From Candidatus Caldilinea saccharophila (lineage in GTDB: Bacteria; Chloroflexota; Anaerolineae; Caldilineales; Caldilineaceae), in the NCBI GenBank assembly GCA_016710365.1, contig JADJVW010000003.1, positions 332,501 to 396,500 on the forward strand: a stretch of 64,000 nt of DNA. Reading direction: 5' to 3'. This document shows, piece by piece, positions 1 to 12,634 of the stretch. Both the position numbers and the translations under genes were made by a program. The first letter of the stretch is position 1. Each line of letters starts with the position of its first letter. The notes below the pieces were generated by a model that made no database searches, had not been told where the DNA came from, and saw nothing but the letters and a program-made list of their open reading frames with translations.

Positions 1-279
1 GCCTAACGTTTCCAGCAGCGCTTCGGCCAGCCCCGATTTTTCTAAAATAGCGCCTAAAAAGATGAAAAAGGGGATCGCCAGCAGGGTGGTGTCCGACATC
101 GTGCCGAACCAGCGCGACGGCAGTAACTTGAGCAGGTTCAGATCAAACGCGCCAGCCGCCAGCCCGATGGCGCCAAAGAGGATCGACGCACCGGCAAACG
201 AGAAGGCGACCGGGAAACCCGTCATCATGATAAAAAAGAATCCTACGAACATGGCGATGGCCAGCCATTCGTAATCCAT
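1..279 (-). CDS. dctM: TRAP transporter large permease (DctM-like), N-terminal part
   Basis: This is the first 93 codons of the large membrane subunit of a tripartite ATP-independent periplasmic (TRAP) transporter, which imports organic acids or similar solutes using an ion gradient. The protein begins MDYEWLAIAMFVGFFFIMM and shows hydrophobic segments at about residues 5-40 and 60-85 with the TTLLAIPFFIFLGAIL stretch typical of DctM N-termini. The ATG at 279 has AGGAG about 10 bases upstream. It lies 57 bases downstream of the small permease gene in the same direction. The rest is beyond the window start. No DctP binding-protein gene is next to the pair inside the window, so the substrate cannot be guessed. 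Confidence 0.9.
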   Translation of the reverse strand, partial: MDYEWLAIAMFVGFFFIMMTGFPVAFSFAGASILFGAIGLAAGAFDLNLLKLLPSRWFGTMSDTTLLAIPFFIFLGAILEKSGLAEALLETLG

Positions 280-336
280 ATTTTCAGTCTCCTGCGTGCG
301 TTGCGTCAGACAAGAACGCGTGCAAAGAAAAGCGTC

Positions 337-933
337 TCACTCAACAAGGTCAGTGGATGCGGTTTCAGCAATCAATTCCGTAGCCACCTCATCGTGGCCG
401 GTGAGCAGGGCCGTATATTTGATGATTTGGGCAATCGCCTGCAACAATAACAGCGCAAAGGCCACGATGATCAAGCTCTTGATCGGCGCACGCGGCAACC
501 CGTCAGGATCACCGGATAATTCCCAAGCGCCAAACGTGCCATTCGGCAGCAGCCCCCAGGACTGGAGCACGGGGTTGATGGTCATCCAGATGCCGATGAT
601 CGCCAGCGGCGCGATGATCAGCAAAGTGCCCAGCAGATCGACCCAGGCGCGGCGCTTTGGCCCCCACTTTGTGTAGAGAATATCCACGCGTACATTGACA
701 TCGTGCTTGAGATTGTACGCAAAGATCAGCAGAAAAATGATGGAATAGAGGTACCACTGCACCTCAAGCAGACGGTTAGACGAGAGATTCTGGCCGATAA
801 AGCGACCGATATAGCGCGCGACGACATTGTAAAAGCCCACCGCCAACAAAACAAGGATCAGGTAAATACTGACCTTGCCGAGTAACTCTGAGAGGCGGTC
901 GATGCCGTGTGCGACCTTCAAGAGACTGCGCAC
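337..933 (-). CDS. dctQ: TRAP transporter small permease (DctQ-like)
   Basis: This 198-residue protein has four hydrophobic helices (about residues 20-42, 62-78, 100-122 and 150-172), the normal topology and size for DctQ. The segment LEVQWYLYSIIFLLIFAYN followed by DVNVRVDIL is the usual DctQ signature. DctQ forms the integral membrane complex with DctM, whose gene follows at 279. The start is GTG at 933, chosen because AAAGGAG lies six bases upstream. The residues after about 180 are polar and acidic (HDEVATELIAETASTD). Function is secure at family level; the substrate is unknown. Confidence 0.9.
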   Translation of the reverse strand: MRSLLKVAHGIDRLSELLGKVSIYLILVLLAVGFYNVVARYIGRFIGQNLSSNRLLEVQWYLYSIIFLLIFAYNLKHDVNVRVDILYTKWGPKRRAWVDLLGTLLIIAPLAIIGIWMTINPVLQSWGLLPNGTFGAWELSGDPDGLPRAPIKSLIIVAFALLLLQAIAQIIKYTALLTGHDEVATELIAETASTDLVE

Positions 934-1322
934 TGCGCGCTCCTTTCCAGCTTTGTGGTCATTGCGTGATGGATGAGAGGAGTAAGCTGTCTGCCACGCT
1001 ATATTTTATCGATCATGACGATAGGTAAACTCAGAGAACATGCTCCCTATCGTTGCAATCTGGAGTGGTTCAACTGATGATCTCTGGGCGGATTGATCGA
1101 TTGTAGGCTGGATGCTGCCATGATTGTAATCGAGATAAGGGGTTCGCGCAACAGCCCCCTGTTCCCCAGATACGCCCCACTCTCCCAACTAACTTTTTCG
1201 ATCAATCCCTTGCTTGTATAATCAGATAGTTGTTTTTTGTGGCCGCCAAGATAACGGTGTTGGGAATTTGCACAAATATTGCTGTGTGCATCCTGTTGTG
1301 CGGCCGAGAGGGGATTTTGGTT
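934..1322. other. Intergenic region between dctQ and terC
   Basis: These 389 bases separate the divergent dctQ and terC genes and should hold both promoters. I looked for a manganese (yybP-ykoY) riboswitch, which often precedes terC, and saw no convincing match. No clear -35/-10 pair or strong hairpin could be picked by eye. Confidence 0.4.
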
Positions 1323-2368
1323 ATGGCTACGAATCCTTGGTTTTGGATTCTTTTCAATCTTTTCGTCATTGCGATGCTGGCCTCGATCTGGGCGTCTTCA
1401 ACCGCAAGGCGCACCGCATCGGCGTGAAAGAAGCCGCCATTTGGAGTGTGGCGTGGATCAGCCTGGCGCTGATTTTCAATGCCGGCCTGTATCATTTTGA
1501 GGGGCCGGAGATCGCCATGCAGTTCCTGGGCGGCTATCTTTTGGAGAAATCGCTCAGCGTCGACAATATTTTTGTCTTTGTCATGATCTTTACCTACTTT
1601 GCGACGCCGGCCGAATATCAGCATCGCGTGCTCTACTGGGGCATTCTTACTGCTCTGGTGTTGCGCGGCGGGATGATCCTCACCGGCGCGGCTCTGATTT
1701 CTCGCTTCGATTTCCTGATCGGAATCTTTGGCCTGCTGCTGATCGTCACGGCAATCCGTATGTTTCGTAGTGGCGACGAAGAAGGCGACCTCAGCAAAAA
1801 TGTCGTCGTCAAGATGACACAGCGCTTCTTCCGCGTGACCGATGACTATCGCGGCCAACATTTTACGATCGTCGAGCACGGCAAGCGCTGGATCACGCCG
1901 CTGCTGGTTGTGTTGCTCGTGATCGAGACGAGTGATGTCGTTTTTGCCGTCGATTCCATCCCTGCCGTCTTTGGCATCACCACCGACCCCTTTATTGTTT
2001 ACACTTCCAATATCTTTGCAATCTTAGGCTTGCGCTCGCTTTATTTCTTACTCGCCGGCGTGGTCGACAAGTTTCACTATCTCAAGCTTGGTCTGTCGCT
2101 GGTGCTTGGCTTTGTCGGTGCGAAGATGGTCGTGGAAACCGTTTCAGACTACGCCATGGCGCACCCCATCCATGTGCCAATCCAGTGGTCGCTGCTGATC
2201 ATTGCCATCGTGCTTGGCATCTCCGTCGCGGCGTCGCTTGTCTTCCCGCGCCGTGATCTGAAGCCGTCGTTGGCCGAAGCCACTGAACCCACGCGCGAGG
2301 AACGTCTGCAAGCCCAGGAAGAATTGCGCCGCCACCAAAAAGAGTTGGCCGACGTCACCGGCGATTGA
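1323..2368 (+). CDS. TerC family integral membrane protein, one frameshift
   Basis: TerC proteins are multi-helix membrane proteins linked to metal (manganese, tellurite) resistance or metal loading of exported proteins. The N-terminus MATNPWFWILFNLFVIAMLA is read from ATG 1323; the rest (DLGVFNRKAHRIGVKEA, EKSLSVDNIFVFVMIF, ETSDVVFAVDSIPAVF) is in another frame from about 1382. The join needs one extra base near 1380-1384, where GCCTCGATCTG would become GCC CTC GAT CTG, restoring the conserved LALDLGVFNRKAH. The conserved acidic membrane motifs SVDNIFVF and ETSDVVFAVDS are present. The C-terminal tail after residue ~320 is charged (EATEPTREERLQAQEELRR). A start at 1214 in the second frame would give an N-terminus unlike any TerC. 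Restored length is about 349 residues. Confidence 0.85.
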
Positions 2369-2418
2369 GTTTTCCTCCAGCAATTTGGTTGCGGTGAAGC
2401 ACATCCTCTCGACGCGCG

Positions 2419-3839
<1,421 letters not shown>

Positions 3840-3843
<4 letters not shown>

Positions 3844-4302
3844 TCCACCTCTTCTCGGAAGTCACCTAGTCCGGCTTCAATCAACTTCCTGATATTCTGG
3901 ATAAATTCACTGGGCGTTTGAATGGTGAGTCCGCTGGTGGCGGCAACCTCTGGGGTAAAGTCCTTCGTGTTCCAATGTCACGAAGCGGTCGACTCCGGCC
4001 GACACGGCAGCTTCCAGAATGGGAGCATCCTTGGCTTCGATGACATCTGCCCAGCGGAGAAACGCTGCAGATTCGGGGTCTTCGCGAATTTCGAGCGAAA
4101 GCTGTGACAGTTGCGCAGCAAAGTTTGGCAGCGCCCTGGGAAGCTTTTTTCTCAGATTGCGTTCCGCTTCGTCAAGCACCTGCCGGCACACCACCAGTTG
4201 AAAGAGTCCAACCTCGGCCAACCGTAGAACTGCATTGCTGGCGCCTGAACGGGAATCAGCGCCTGCAATCAAAACATTGGCATCGACAAACACTCTACGC
4301 AT
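3840..4302 (-). CDS. PIN-domain toxin (VapC-like), frameshifted near the C-terminus
   Basis: PIN-domain toxins are magnesium-dependent RNases. The N-terminus MRRVFVDANVLIAGADS carries the first catalytic Asp (residue 7); VLDEAERNL and AKDAPILEAA supply further acidic residues. As read, the protein ends at 3907 with a poor tail (LYPRGCRHQRTHHS). Removing one C of the pair at 3972-3973 gives a tail reading TLNTKDFTPEVAATSGLTI and QTPSEFIQNIRKLI, ending in TGA at 3840-3842, which overlaps the ATG of the oxidase by the common ATGA arrangement. That strongly suggests an indel error, not true truncation. The gene starts inside the end of the antitoxin gene (4302), the usual antitoxin-toxin overlap. 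Confidence 0.8.
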
Positions 4303-4574
4303 TACAGTGCAGGACGCGTTGCACGGCTGGTTTGACGTTCGTCTCGTAGATCTATCAGCAGATCGGCAAGCGTTACGCCCTCTGCATCCATCAGCGCACT
4401 GAACTGCTCGCTCAATTGAGGAATCAAAAGTTGTTTGGTGGCGAGGAGGATCAGGTCGTCAACCTGGAACAGCGTCAAAGTATCGCCTTCCTTGACAGCC
4501 ATCCGCTCGCGCACTACTTGGGGAATGGTAACCTGTCCACGCTCACGGATTCGTATTGTGTAGGCATCCATCAT
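4302..4574 (-). CDS. AbrB/MazE-type antitoxin (VapB-like)
   Basis: This 90-residue protein has an N-terminal swapped-hairpin AbrB DNA-binding domain at residues 5-50, with the signature IRERGQVTIPQVVRERM and KEGDTLTLFQVDD. The C-terminal half (SEQFSALMDAEGVTLADLL) is the likely toxin-binding tail. It is translationally coupled to the PIN toxin, whose start lies at its last codon, so the two form a VapBC-like module that should autorepress its promoter upstream of 4574. Two ATG codons in a row (4574, 4571) are possible starts; GGAG lies upstream. Confidence 0.85.
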   Translation of the reverse strand: MMDAYTIRIRERGQVTIPQVVRERMAVKEGDTLTLFQVDDLILLATKQLLIPQLSEQFSALMDAEGVTLADLLIDLRDERQTSRATRPAL

Positions 4575-4732
4575 TGTTCACCTGCTCCCACCAATAAAGA
4601 CACAGTTTTCGTCCATTCAATCAGTATATCCGATTGTCTGAAAATCAATGAATCGTACTGATGAGAAGCTTGGCAGTGGAGGTGCAACACACCTCCACTG
4701 CCAAGCCTTTGCCGTGCTGGGATTATCTGCTC

Positions 4733-7700
4733 CTACTTCACGCCCAGCACATACTCAAAGTGATAGACGCTCTCCAGTAGACAATACTCAGGTAGCGTAT
4801 CCGGCCCGCAGCTTGCTGTGCCGAGGCCGCGCTGGGCCGCGTCCAGGTTCAGGTAGACTTCGGGCCGCGGCGTCAACTCGTAGGTGTGGCGCGCCTGGAA
4901 GAGGTCACCGGCGGTGAAGTGGCTGGCCGAAAACTCGACCGTCGGCGCGCCGGCCACGCGCAGCCCGTCGCCGCGCACGTCGGTGAGCGCCAGCCAGCGC
5001 ACGTCGCTCTTCTGCCCGTGCTCCTGCGGCATGACGTAGGGCACGTACTGCTCGCTGACCGTGCTGCGGTGGCGGGCGACCAGCGTGGACGCCTTGCGGT
5101 CGCTGTAATTCTCCCACGGGCCGCGGCCAAACCATTCAAGCTGCTCCAGCGCCGCCGGCAGCACTAGGCTCACGCCGACGCGCGGCAGGTCGCTCACGCC
5201 GTCGCCCAGGCGCACCTCATTGCGCACCGCCAGGCTGCCGTCGGGCGCAAGGCGGAAGCGCTGCACGTGGGTGAAGTCGCCCCACTGCTGGCGGCCGCTG
5301 GCGTGATGGACGACTTCCACCACGGGCGCGCCCTTTTCCTCGGCCAGCCGAATAGAGTCGAGCCGGTACAAGAGTTTATCCAGCCCGAGCGCCAGCCAGC
5401 GCGGCAGCACCTTCCACTCCGGCTGCTCCATCAGCTTGATGCCGTCGTTGTCGGTCGCCGCGCGCCAGATGTTGAGCAGCGGCCCGCGCACCAGCAGGTT
5501 CTGGCCCGGCTGTCCAAAACTGACCAGCAGTCCGTGCTCGCGTTCGAAGGTCGCCTCAACCGCGCCCGCACGCAGCACAATCTGTCCGTCCTGCTCCGCA
5601 ACCTCGACGCTCCCCTTCTCCTTGTCTCCCCCTCTCCTTGTCTTCGCTGCCTGCTGCTTCACCGGCGCCGCGATCTGCGCCCACCCGACTTCATAGCCCG
5701 CCGGCGCCCACAACGTCGCGCTGTGCTGATAGAAGCGAAAGGTCAGGAAGCACTCGCCGGCGGCGCGTTCCTTGCCATTCAGCCAGGGCAGCGCTTCCTC
5801 CAGCGTCACCTCCAGCGATGCGCCGGGCGCGATCTCCAGCGCGGGCAGCTTGCCCTGCGCGAGCACCTCGCCCTCGCAGGCCAGCTCCCACTCGCCGCGC
5901 AGCCAATCCAGCCCGACAAAGTCCTGTTTGTTGACGATGCGCACGCGGCCCTTTTTGAGATTGGCCGCCTCGACGCGCACCGGCTGCGCCAGATACTTGA
6001 ACTCGTTGAGCGCAGGGTGCGGCGTGCGATCCGGCCAGACGATGCCATCGGTGCAGAAGTTGGCGTCGTTGGGCACGTCGTCGAAGTCGCCGCCATAGGC
6101 CCAGTAGGTCGTGTCGTCCGGCGCGCTTTGGCGGATGCCGTGCTCGACCCACTCCCAGATGAAGCCGCCCTGCAGCGCCGGGTATTTCTCAAAGGCGGCC
6201 CAGTAGTCAGAAAGGCTGCCGTTGCTGTTGCCCATTGCGTGCGAGTATTCGCATGATCAGCGGCCGCGGGTCGGCGTTCGCCTGTGAGTACTCAATGATG
6301 CGGCTGATCGTCGGGTACATCGGACACATGACATCGGTGACGCGCTCGCCCCCCTTCATGCCCGCGCCAGCCCAGACCGAGATGGCGCCTTCGTAGTGCA
6401 GCGGCCGGCTCGGATCGTAGCCGCGCACCCAGCCCGCGGCCGCGTCGTGGTTGGGCCCGTAGCCGCTTTCGTTGCCCAGCGACCAGAAGATGATGCAGGG
6501 GTGATTCTTGTCGCGCTCGACCATGTTCTGCACGCGCTCGACAAAGGCCAGCGTGTAGCGTGGGTCGCGGCACACTTCGCGGAAGAAGGCGTGTGACTCG
6601 ATGTTGGCCTCGTCGATCACATAGAAGCCGTACTCGTCGCACAAATCATAGAAGAGCGGGTCCTTCGGGTAGTGCGAGGTGCGGATGGCGTTGACGTTGT
6701 ACTGCTTCATGCGCTCTAGATCGGACACCATGCGTTCACGCGTAAGCGCGCGCCCGGTTACGTCGTCATGGTCGTGCAGGTTCATGCCCTTGATCAGCAC
6801 ACGCTTCCCATTGATCAGCAACGAACGGTCGCGCAGCTCGATCTTGCGGAAGCCGACGGTGCAGCGGCTGCTCTCCTCCCCGGCCGGCGTCCTGAGCGTG
6901 ACGACCAGCGTATAGCGCGCTGGCGCCTCCGCCGACCAGAGCTTGGGGCCGGGAACGACCTGCTCCAGCGAGACTTCTCCACGCGGCTGATGCGGGTCGT
7001 CGAAATCGGCGTGCAACGGCTGGCGCAGCACGGCCTCGCCACGCTCGTCGTACAACTGAGCCTCCAGCGTGCAGCCGGTGACATCGCCGCCGGGGAAGCC
7101 GGCCTTGGCGGTGATGCGCAGGATGCCTTCGCTGAGGTCGTCGCTGAGATCGCCGCGCGCAAATACATCCTGCAGGTGCGGCGTCCCGGTGGCGTAGAGA
7201 TAGACCTCGCGCTGCAAGCCGGCGTGCCACCACATGTCCTGGTCTTCAATAAAGGCGGCGTCCGACCACTGCGTCACGACGACGCGCAACTCGTTCTCGC
7301 CGGAGTGAACGTAGCGGGTGACATCGAACTCAGCGGGGGTGCGCGCATCTTTATTCAGCCCGACCGGCGCGCCGTTGACGTAGACGTAGAGCGCGCCTTC
7401 GCAGCCGCCAAAGTGCAGCACGATGCGACGTCCCTGCCAGCCTTCCGGCACGCTGAAGGTGCGCCGGTAAAGACCCGTGGGATTCTCCTCCGGCACGTCG
7501 GGCGGCAGGTGGGGGAAGGGCATCTGCACGTTGGTGTAGTGGGGCCGGCCATAGCCCTGCACCGTCCAGTTGCCCGGCACCGTGATCGGCGACCAATCAC
7601 CGTGCTCAACCGCGGCTTGCGTCACCTGCTCCGGCCGGCCGAAAATTTTGAAGTCCCAGACGCCGTTGAGCAGTTGGAACCACGGCGAGGCTTCGCGCGG

Positions 7701-7867
7701 CGCCTGGCGCGCGTCTTCGGCGCTGGGAAGGGGATCAGCGTGGCGCGCGGCGGCAGCCGGTTGAGGCTGGTGAGCTGCGGCAGCTTCCAGGTGGGCTGGC
7801 CGGCGAGATGCAGCAGCGGCAGCAGCGCAGCACTTTGTCTGTCTGTACGATCAGTTGAGAGGTCCAT
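4733..7867 (-). CDS. lacZ: Beta-galactosidase, GH2 LacZ type, two frameshifts
   Basis: Restored length is about 1,044 residues, matching E. coli LacZ. Three readable pieces exist: 7867-~7730 (N-terminus), ~7730-6207 and 6235-4733. The jelly-roll domain has WTVQGYGRPHYTNVQMPFP, the barrel has HDHDDVTGRALT, the acid/base site is FWSLGNESGYGPNHD, and the nucleophile lies in CEYAHAMGNSNGS, which needs one base restored near 6253 (ATCATGCGA should read ATCATGTGCGA). Another missing base near 7730 joins LIPFP to SAEDARQAPREASPWF. The C-terminal small domain has RGPWENYSDRKAST. It hydrolyses beta-galactosides; no signal peptide is seen, so it acts in the cytoplasm. ATG 7867 has AGGAAG upstream. Both shifts restore fully conserved motifs, so the gene is probably intact in the organism. 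Confidence 0.9.
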
Positions 7868-7920
7868 CTTTTGGCTTCCTATGTTTGCACACAAATCTAT
7901 GAAATAGTAGAAGGAAACTC

Positions 7921-8025
7921 ATTTTGACGCAGAGAGGCAGAGCTTCGCAGAGAAAAGTCAAGCTGTCTTGACCGCGATCCTTCTCTGCGCTATCTCTGCG
8001 CCCCCCCGCGCCTCTGCGTCAAAGA
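7921..8025. repeat. Intergenic inverted repeat, GACGCAGAG family
   Basis: The left arm begins TTTTGACGCAGAGAGGCAGAG and the right arm ends with GCCTCTGCGTCAAA, so the sequence folds into an imperfect hairpin of about 100 bases between the biotin-carrier gene and lacZ. A second copy lies at 31650-31750, and half a copy near 44700-44746. Confidence 0.7.
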
Positions 8026-8043
8026 GACGCGCGGATGCGGTCC

Positions 8044-8538
8044 TTATTCGATCTCCAGCATCAACTCGCTCAGCGTTACGGTTTGGCCAGGCTTGACCAC
8101 CAACTGGCGCACCGTGCCGGCCAGCGGCGAGCGGATTTCGTTCTCCATCTTCATCGCTTCGAGCACGAGCAGCGGCTGGCCCAGTTCGACCAGTTGGCCC
8201 GGCTCCACGTGGATGCGCGTCACCAGGCCCGGGATCGGCGCCTTGACGCGACCGTCGCTGGAGGCAGGCCGCACGGATTCGACCTCATGGTCGCGCACCT
8301 GGATATCATAGCGCCCGCTGTAAATCTGCGCGGAGCGCATCTCCTGGCTGAAGAGCAGCTCGTACGGACGGTCGTCGACGATCATCCAATCGGCGAGTTC
8401 CGGGTTGTCGTAGTCCGGCACGTAGACGGTGAGCAGTTGGCCATCTACGTTTACTGTATAGTCGCCCGGCGTCGCACGGTTAGGCGTGACTTCAACTTCA
8501 TAGGGCTTATTTTCGATGATAATTGTCAACTTGTGCAT
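8044..8538 (-). CDS. Biotin carboxyl carrier protein (biotinyl/lipoyl domain)
   Basis: This 164-residue protein ends in a biotinyl domain (residues ~92-164) with the biotin attachment site LEAMKMENEI, Lys at about residue 133, and the symmetry-related GLVTRIHVEPGQLVELGQ. The N-terminal 90 residues are a predicted beta-rich region (IIIENKPYEVEVTPN) resembling the spacer domain of acyl-CoA carboxylase alpha chains. It carries CO2 on biotin between the biotin carboxylase encoded 19 bases upstream and the carboxyltransferase at 10.2-11.7 kb. The start ATG 8538 (MHKLTIII) was chosen because GTGGAG lies upstream and the domain fits; a longer frame to 8652 overlaps the carboxylase gene. Confidence 0.9.
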   Translation of the reverse strand: MHKLTIIIENKPYEVEVTPNRATPGDYTVNVDGQLLTVYVPDYDNPELADWMIVDDRPYELLFSQEMRSAQIYSGRYDIQVRDHEVESVRPASSDGRVKAPIPGLVTRIHVEPGQLVELGQPLLVLEAMKMENEIRSPLAGTVRQLVVKPGQTVTLSELMLEIE

Positions 8539-8557
8539 AGTGTTCTCCACACATTCA

Positions 8558-10048
8558 TCAAGAAGGCAGGCGTCGTGCGGAACGGTGCCAGCCGCTCTTG
8601 ATCCGTTCGGGCACGACCGGCGAATCGACGCGACGCCGCAACAGATAGGCAACCGCGGTCATTGCCACCAGATCGCGGCAGGCTTCACGGCTCGTGTTGG
8701 CGCTGACATCGAACTGGAAGCGTTCCATGAAGCGCGTGTCGTAGTTCCCGGCAATAAAGGCCGGGTCCTGGACGATTTGTTTGTGCAGGGCGAGGTTGGT
8801 CTGCACGCCGACGATGCGGAATTCCATCAACGCCCGACGCAGCCGGCTGACGCACATGGCGCGGTCGTCGCCCTTGACCAGCAGGTTCGCCAGCAGCGGG
8901 TCGAAGCGCTCCGGGATGGCGCAGCCGACGTAGCCGTAGGTGTCGACGCGCACGTCCGGTCCTTGCGGCAGGCGAAAGCGCGTCAGCCGGCCAGGGCTAG
9001 GCAGATAGTCGTTCCAGGGATCCTCGGCGTTGATGCGGCACTGCATCGCCCACCCATCCAGCCGGATCTCTTCCTGGGTGCGCGCAAGTTTTTCCCCGGC
9101 CGCGATGCGGATCTGCTCGCGCACGATGTCGATGTCCGAGAGCATTTCGCTGACGCCGTGTTCGATCTGAATGCGCGCCTTGACTTCGGTGAAGTGGAAG
9201 TTGCCTGCGCTATCGACCAGAAACTCCACTGCGCCGGTGTTCTGGAAGTTGAACAGACGTGCAATATCGACGGCCGCCGTCCACAGCGCGGCGCGCTGCG
9301 TATCGTTCAATGACGGCGATGGCGATTCTTCGATCAGCTTCTGGTTATGGCGCAGCAGCGACCCCTCGCGCTCGCCCAGGTGCACGATGTTGCCGTGCGC
9401 GTCGGCCAGCACCTGCACGACAAGATAATGTGACGGCGCGATGACGCGTTCGAGGTAAAGATGGTCATCCCCGTAGATCAACTCGGCCTCGTGGCGCGCG
9501 GCGCGCACCGCTTCGATCAACCTGTCGGCGCGCAAGACGACGCGCGCACCGCGCCCGCGCCCCCCGCGCGCCGACTTCACGACGAGCGGGAAACCGACTT
9601 CCTTTGCCACCTGTTGCAAGGCAGCCTCGTCGGCGTCAGCATCCGGCAGGTCGGCGTAGAGCGGCACGCGATAGCCGGCGCGCTTGACAGCTTCCATCGC
9701 CTCCATTTTGCTGCGCACCGCACGGATCACCGGCGGCGGTGAGCCAATGAAGACGATGCCTTCGGCCGCGCAACGTTCGGCAAAGCCGGCTTCCTCAGCT
9801 AAAAAGCCGTAGCCAGGGTGGATCGCCTCGGCGCCGGTTGCTTTAGCAATCGCAAGCACTTCGTCGGCGTCGCCATAGCGATTGGGCGACTGCAACAGCT
9901 TGACTTCATCGGCCAGACGTACATGCAACGAATCGCGGTCGGCGCTGGTATAAAGCGCCACGGTAAGAATTCCCATCTCGCGGCAGGTGCGGATGATACG
10001 TGTGGCGATCTCACCGCGGTTGGCAATCAGGATTTTTTTGAACATCAT
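8558..10048 (-). CDS. accC: Biotin carboxylase subunit of acyl-CoA carboxylase
   Basis: This 496-residue protein begins MMFKKILIANRGEIATRI, the classic biotin carboxylase start. The preATP domain runs to about residue 115, the ATP-grasp domain has a glycine-rich loop (SARGGRGRGARVV, about residues 155-167), the carboxylation motif is FLVDSAGNFHFTEVKARIQ, and the C-terminal domain has RLTRFRLPQGPDVRVDT and ends in PERIKSGWHRSARRLPS. It carboxylates biotin with ATP and bicarbonate. The family motif is usually EMNARIQVEH; here VKARIQIEHG has Lys for Asn, a conservative oddity. It sits between the carboxyltransferase and the biotin carrier genes, so a three-subunit acetyl- or propionyl-CoA carboxylase is likely. 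ATG 10045 is an alternative start. Confidence 0.92.
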   Translation of the reverse strand: MMFKKILIANRGEIATRIIRTCREMGILTVALYTSADRDSLHVRLADEVKLLQSPNRYGDADEVLAIAKATGAEAIHPGYGFLAEEAGFAERCAAEGIVFIGSPPPVIRAVRSKMEAMEAVKRAGYRVPLYADLPDADADEAALQQVAKEVGFPLVVKSARGGRGRGARVVLRADRLIEAVRAARHEAELIYGDDHLYLERVIAPSHYLVVQVLADAHGNIVHLGEREGSLLRHNQKLIEESPSPSLNDTQRAALWTAAVDIARLFNFQNTGAVEFLVDSAGNFHFTEVKARIQIEHGVSEMLSDIDIVREQIRIAAGEKLARTQEEIRLDGWAMQCRINAEDPWNDYLPSPGRLTRFRLPQGPDVRVDTYGYVGCAIPERFDPLLANLLVKGDDRAMCVSRLRRALMEFRIVGVQTNLALHKQIVQDPAFIAGNYDTRFMERFQFDVSANTSREACRDLVAMTAVAYLLRRRVDSPVVPERIKSGWHRSARRLPS

Positions 10049-10060
10049 TCAGTCCTTTAG

Positions 10061-10177
10061 TGAATAGAGATGAGGAGATTGAGGAATTATGGGATTGAGA
10101 GATTGAAGATTGGCGTCGCTGCGGACAGCAATCGCCCAATCCCATAATCGCCTAATCGCCTAATCTGCAATTTCCAG
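10061..10177. repeat. Intergenic hairpin repeat, GATTGGGAGATTG family
   Basis: GAGGAGATTGAGGAATTATG with GGGATTGAGAGATTG on the left face an inverted CAATCGCCCAATCCCATAAT arm on the right, so the region can fold into a long imperfect hairpin. It separates the carboxyltransferase and biotin carboxylase genes. Copies of the same family occur at 12177-12275, 28228-28325 and 32703-32813, and single arms lie inside the megasynthase gene. Confidence 0.75.
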
Positions 10178-10183
10178 TCTCTC

Positions 10184-11720
<1,537 letters not shown>

Positions 11721-11793
11721 AGTTGCACCTCCATTTTGATAAAAACCAAAGACACAGAGAACACAAAGAGTCACCAAGTCCGCGCGGTGATAT

Positions 11794-12621
11794 TTATGCC
11801 TCAGTGGTACATTCCGAACTATCCAGCACTGCCATCGTCAATACGAACGCTCCTTCACCGCGCCACCAGCCCGACCACGCGCCGGGAAAGTGGGTCGCAA
11901 GCTCCTCATCCACGCTCACCGCAAACGGCGTCCAATCCCGCGGCGGCCTGTCAAACGCGTCGAAGCGGCAAATGATGCGCCGCGTGTCGATGCGCAGCCC
12001 CTCGCGCAGCGCCTTGAGCACCGCCTCCTTGGCGCTCCAGATCGCGGTGACAAGCGCCGCTTGTTGCACACCGGCGGCCGCCACCGCCGCCATCTCCTCC
12101 GCCGCAAAAAAATCGCTCACAAAGTTCGGTTCGCGCGGCTCGATGAACTCAATGTCGCAGCCGAGGGAGGGGAAATTAAGAGATTGGGAGATTGGGAGAT
12201 TGGAGATTGGAGATTGGAGATCAGGCGTCCCCCTCCAATCTCCAATCTCATAATCTCCTACTCTCCTACTCTCGATCAATCCACAAAACGCCGTGCCATG
12301 GCTATGGCTGATGCTCAGCGACAGCGGCAGCCGCCCCTCTTCCTCGCCCTTCGCCCCTCGCCTCTCGCAACTCGCATACGGCGCGCCGTCCGCATCCGCC
12401 CCGATCAAAATCGTCGCCAGATCTGGCGTTTCACGCGTCGTTTGCGCCAGATAACGCTGCACCAGATGCTTCGCCGTCCAGCGCCCCAACAGCCAGTCGC
12501 GGCGGCGCTTCTCGATCTTGAAGGTGCGTGCCTGCTCGGCCGCGCCCAGCCAGGCCGGCGTCACGTCCCCGCGCAGGATATCCGGGCAGTCGTCGAGCGA
12601 TTGAATCAGCCAGTGAATCAC
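11794..12621 (-). CDS. 4'-Phosphopantetheinyl transferase (Sfp-like) with translated repeat insert
   Basis: Sfp-type enzymes attach phosphopantetheine to carrier proteins. The conserved motifs are SISHSHGTAFCGL, CDIEFIEPREPNFV (metal-binding Asp/Glu), FFAAEE and IWSAKEAVLKAL (about residues 192-203). Between the second beta strand and GCDIE there is an insert of about 33 residues (VGDYEIGDWRGTPDLQSPI and following) encoded by a hairpin repeat at 12177-12275 that also occurs between genes; it keeps the frame. GTG 12621 (MIHWLIQSLDD) was chosen, with GAGG four bases upstream; a longer frame to 12735 would translate a second repeat. The gene lies 73 bases upstream of the carboxylase genes and is the only such enzyme in the window, so it may serve the megasynthase at 18.6-28.2 kb. 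Confidence 0.85.
   Translation of the reverse strand: MIHWLIQSLDDCPDILRGDVTPAWLGAAEQARTFKIEKRRRDWLLGRWTAKHLVQRYLAQTTRETPDLATILIGADADGAPYASCERRGAKGEEEGRLPLSLSISHSHGTAFCGLIESRRVGDYEIGDWRGTPDLQSPISNLPISQSLNFPSLGCDIEFIEPREPNFVSDFFAAEEMAAVAAAGVQQAALVTAIWSAKEAVLKALREGLRIDTRRIICRFDAFDRPPRDWTPFAVSVDEELATHFPGAWSGWWRGEGAFVLTMAVLDSSECTTEA
12177..12275. repeat. Hairpin repeat inserted in frame inside the phosphopantetheinyl transferase gene
   Basis: The left arm is a run of GATTGGGAGATTGGAGATTG units and the right arm is its inverse (CTCCAATCTCCAATCTCAT), so this is a full copy of the intergenic hairpin family. It stays open on the minus strand and adds about 33 codons to the enzyme. Confidence 0.8.
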
Positions 12622-12634
12622 ATTGCCTCGTCCC

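Noticed and set aside
1190..1322. Manganese (yybP-ykoY) riboswitch ahead of terC
   Set aside because: These are common before terC, but no matching conserved loops were visible upstream of 1323.
1375..1390. Programmed -1 frameshift in terC
   Set aside because: There is no slippery heptamer or following structure, and the same kind of shift occurs in many unrelated genes.
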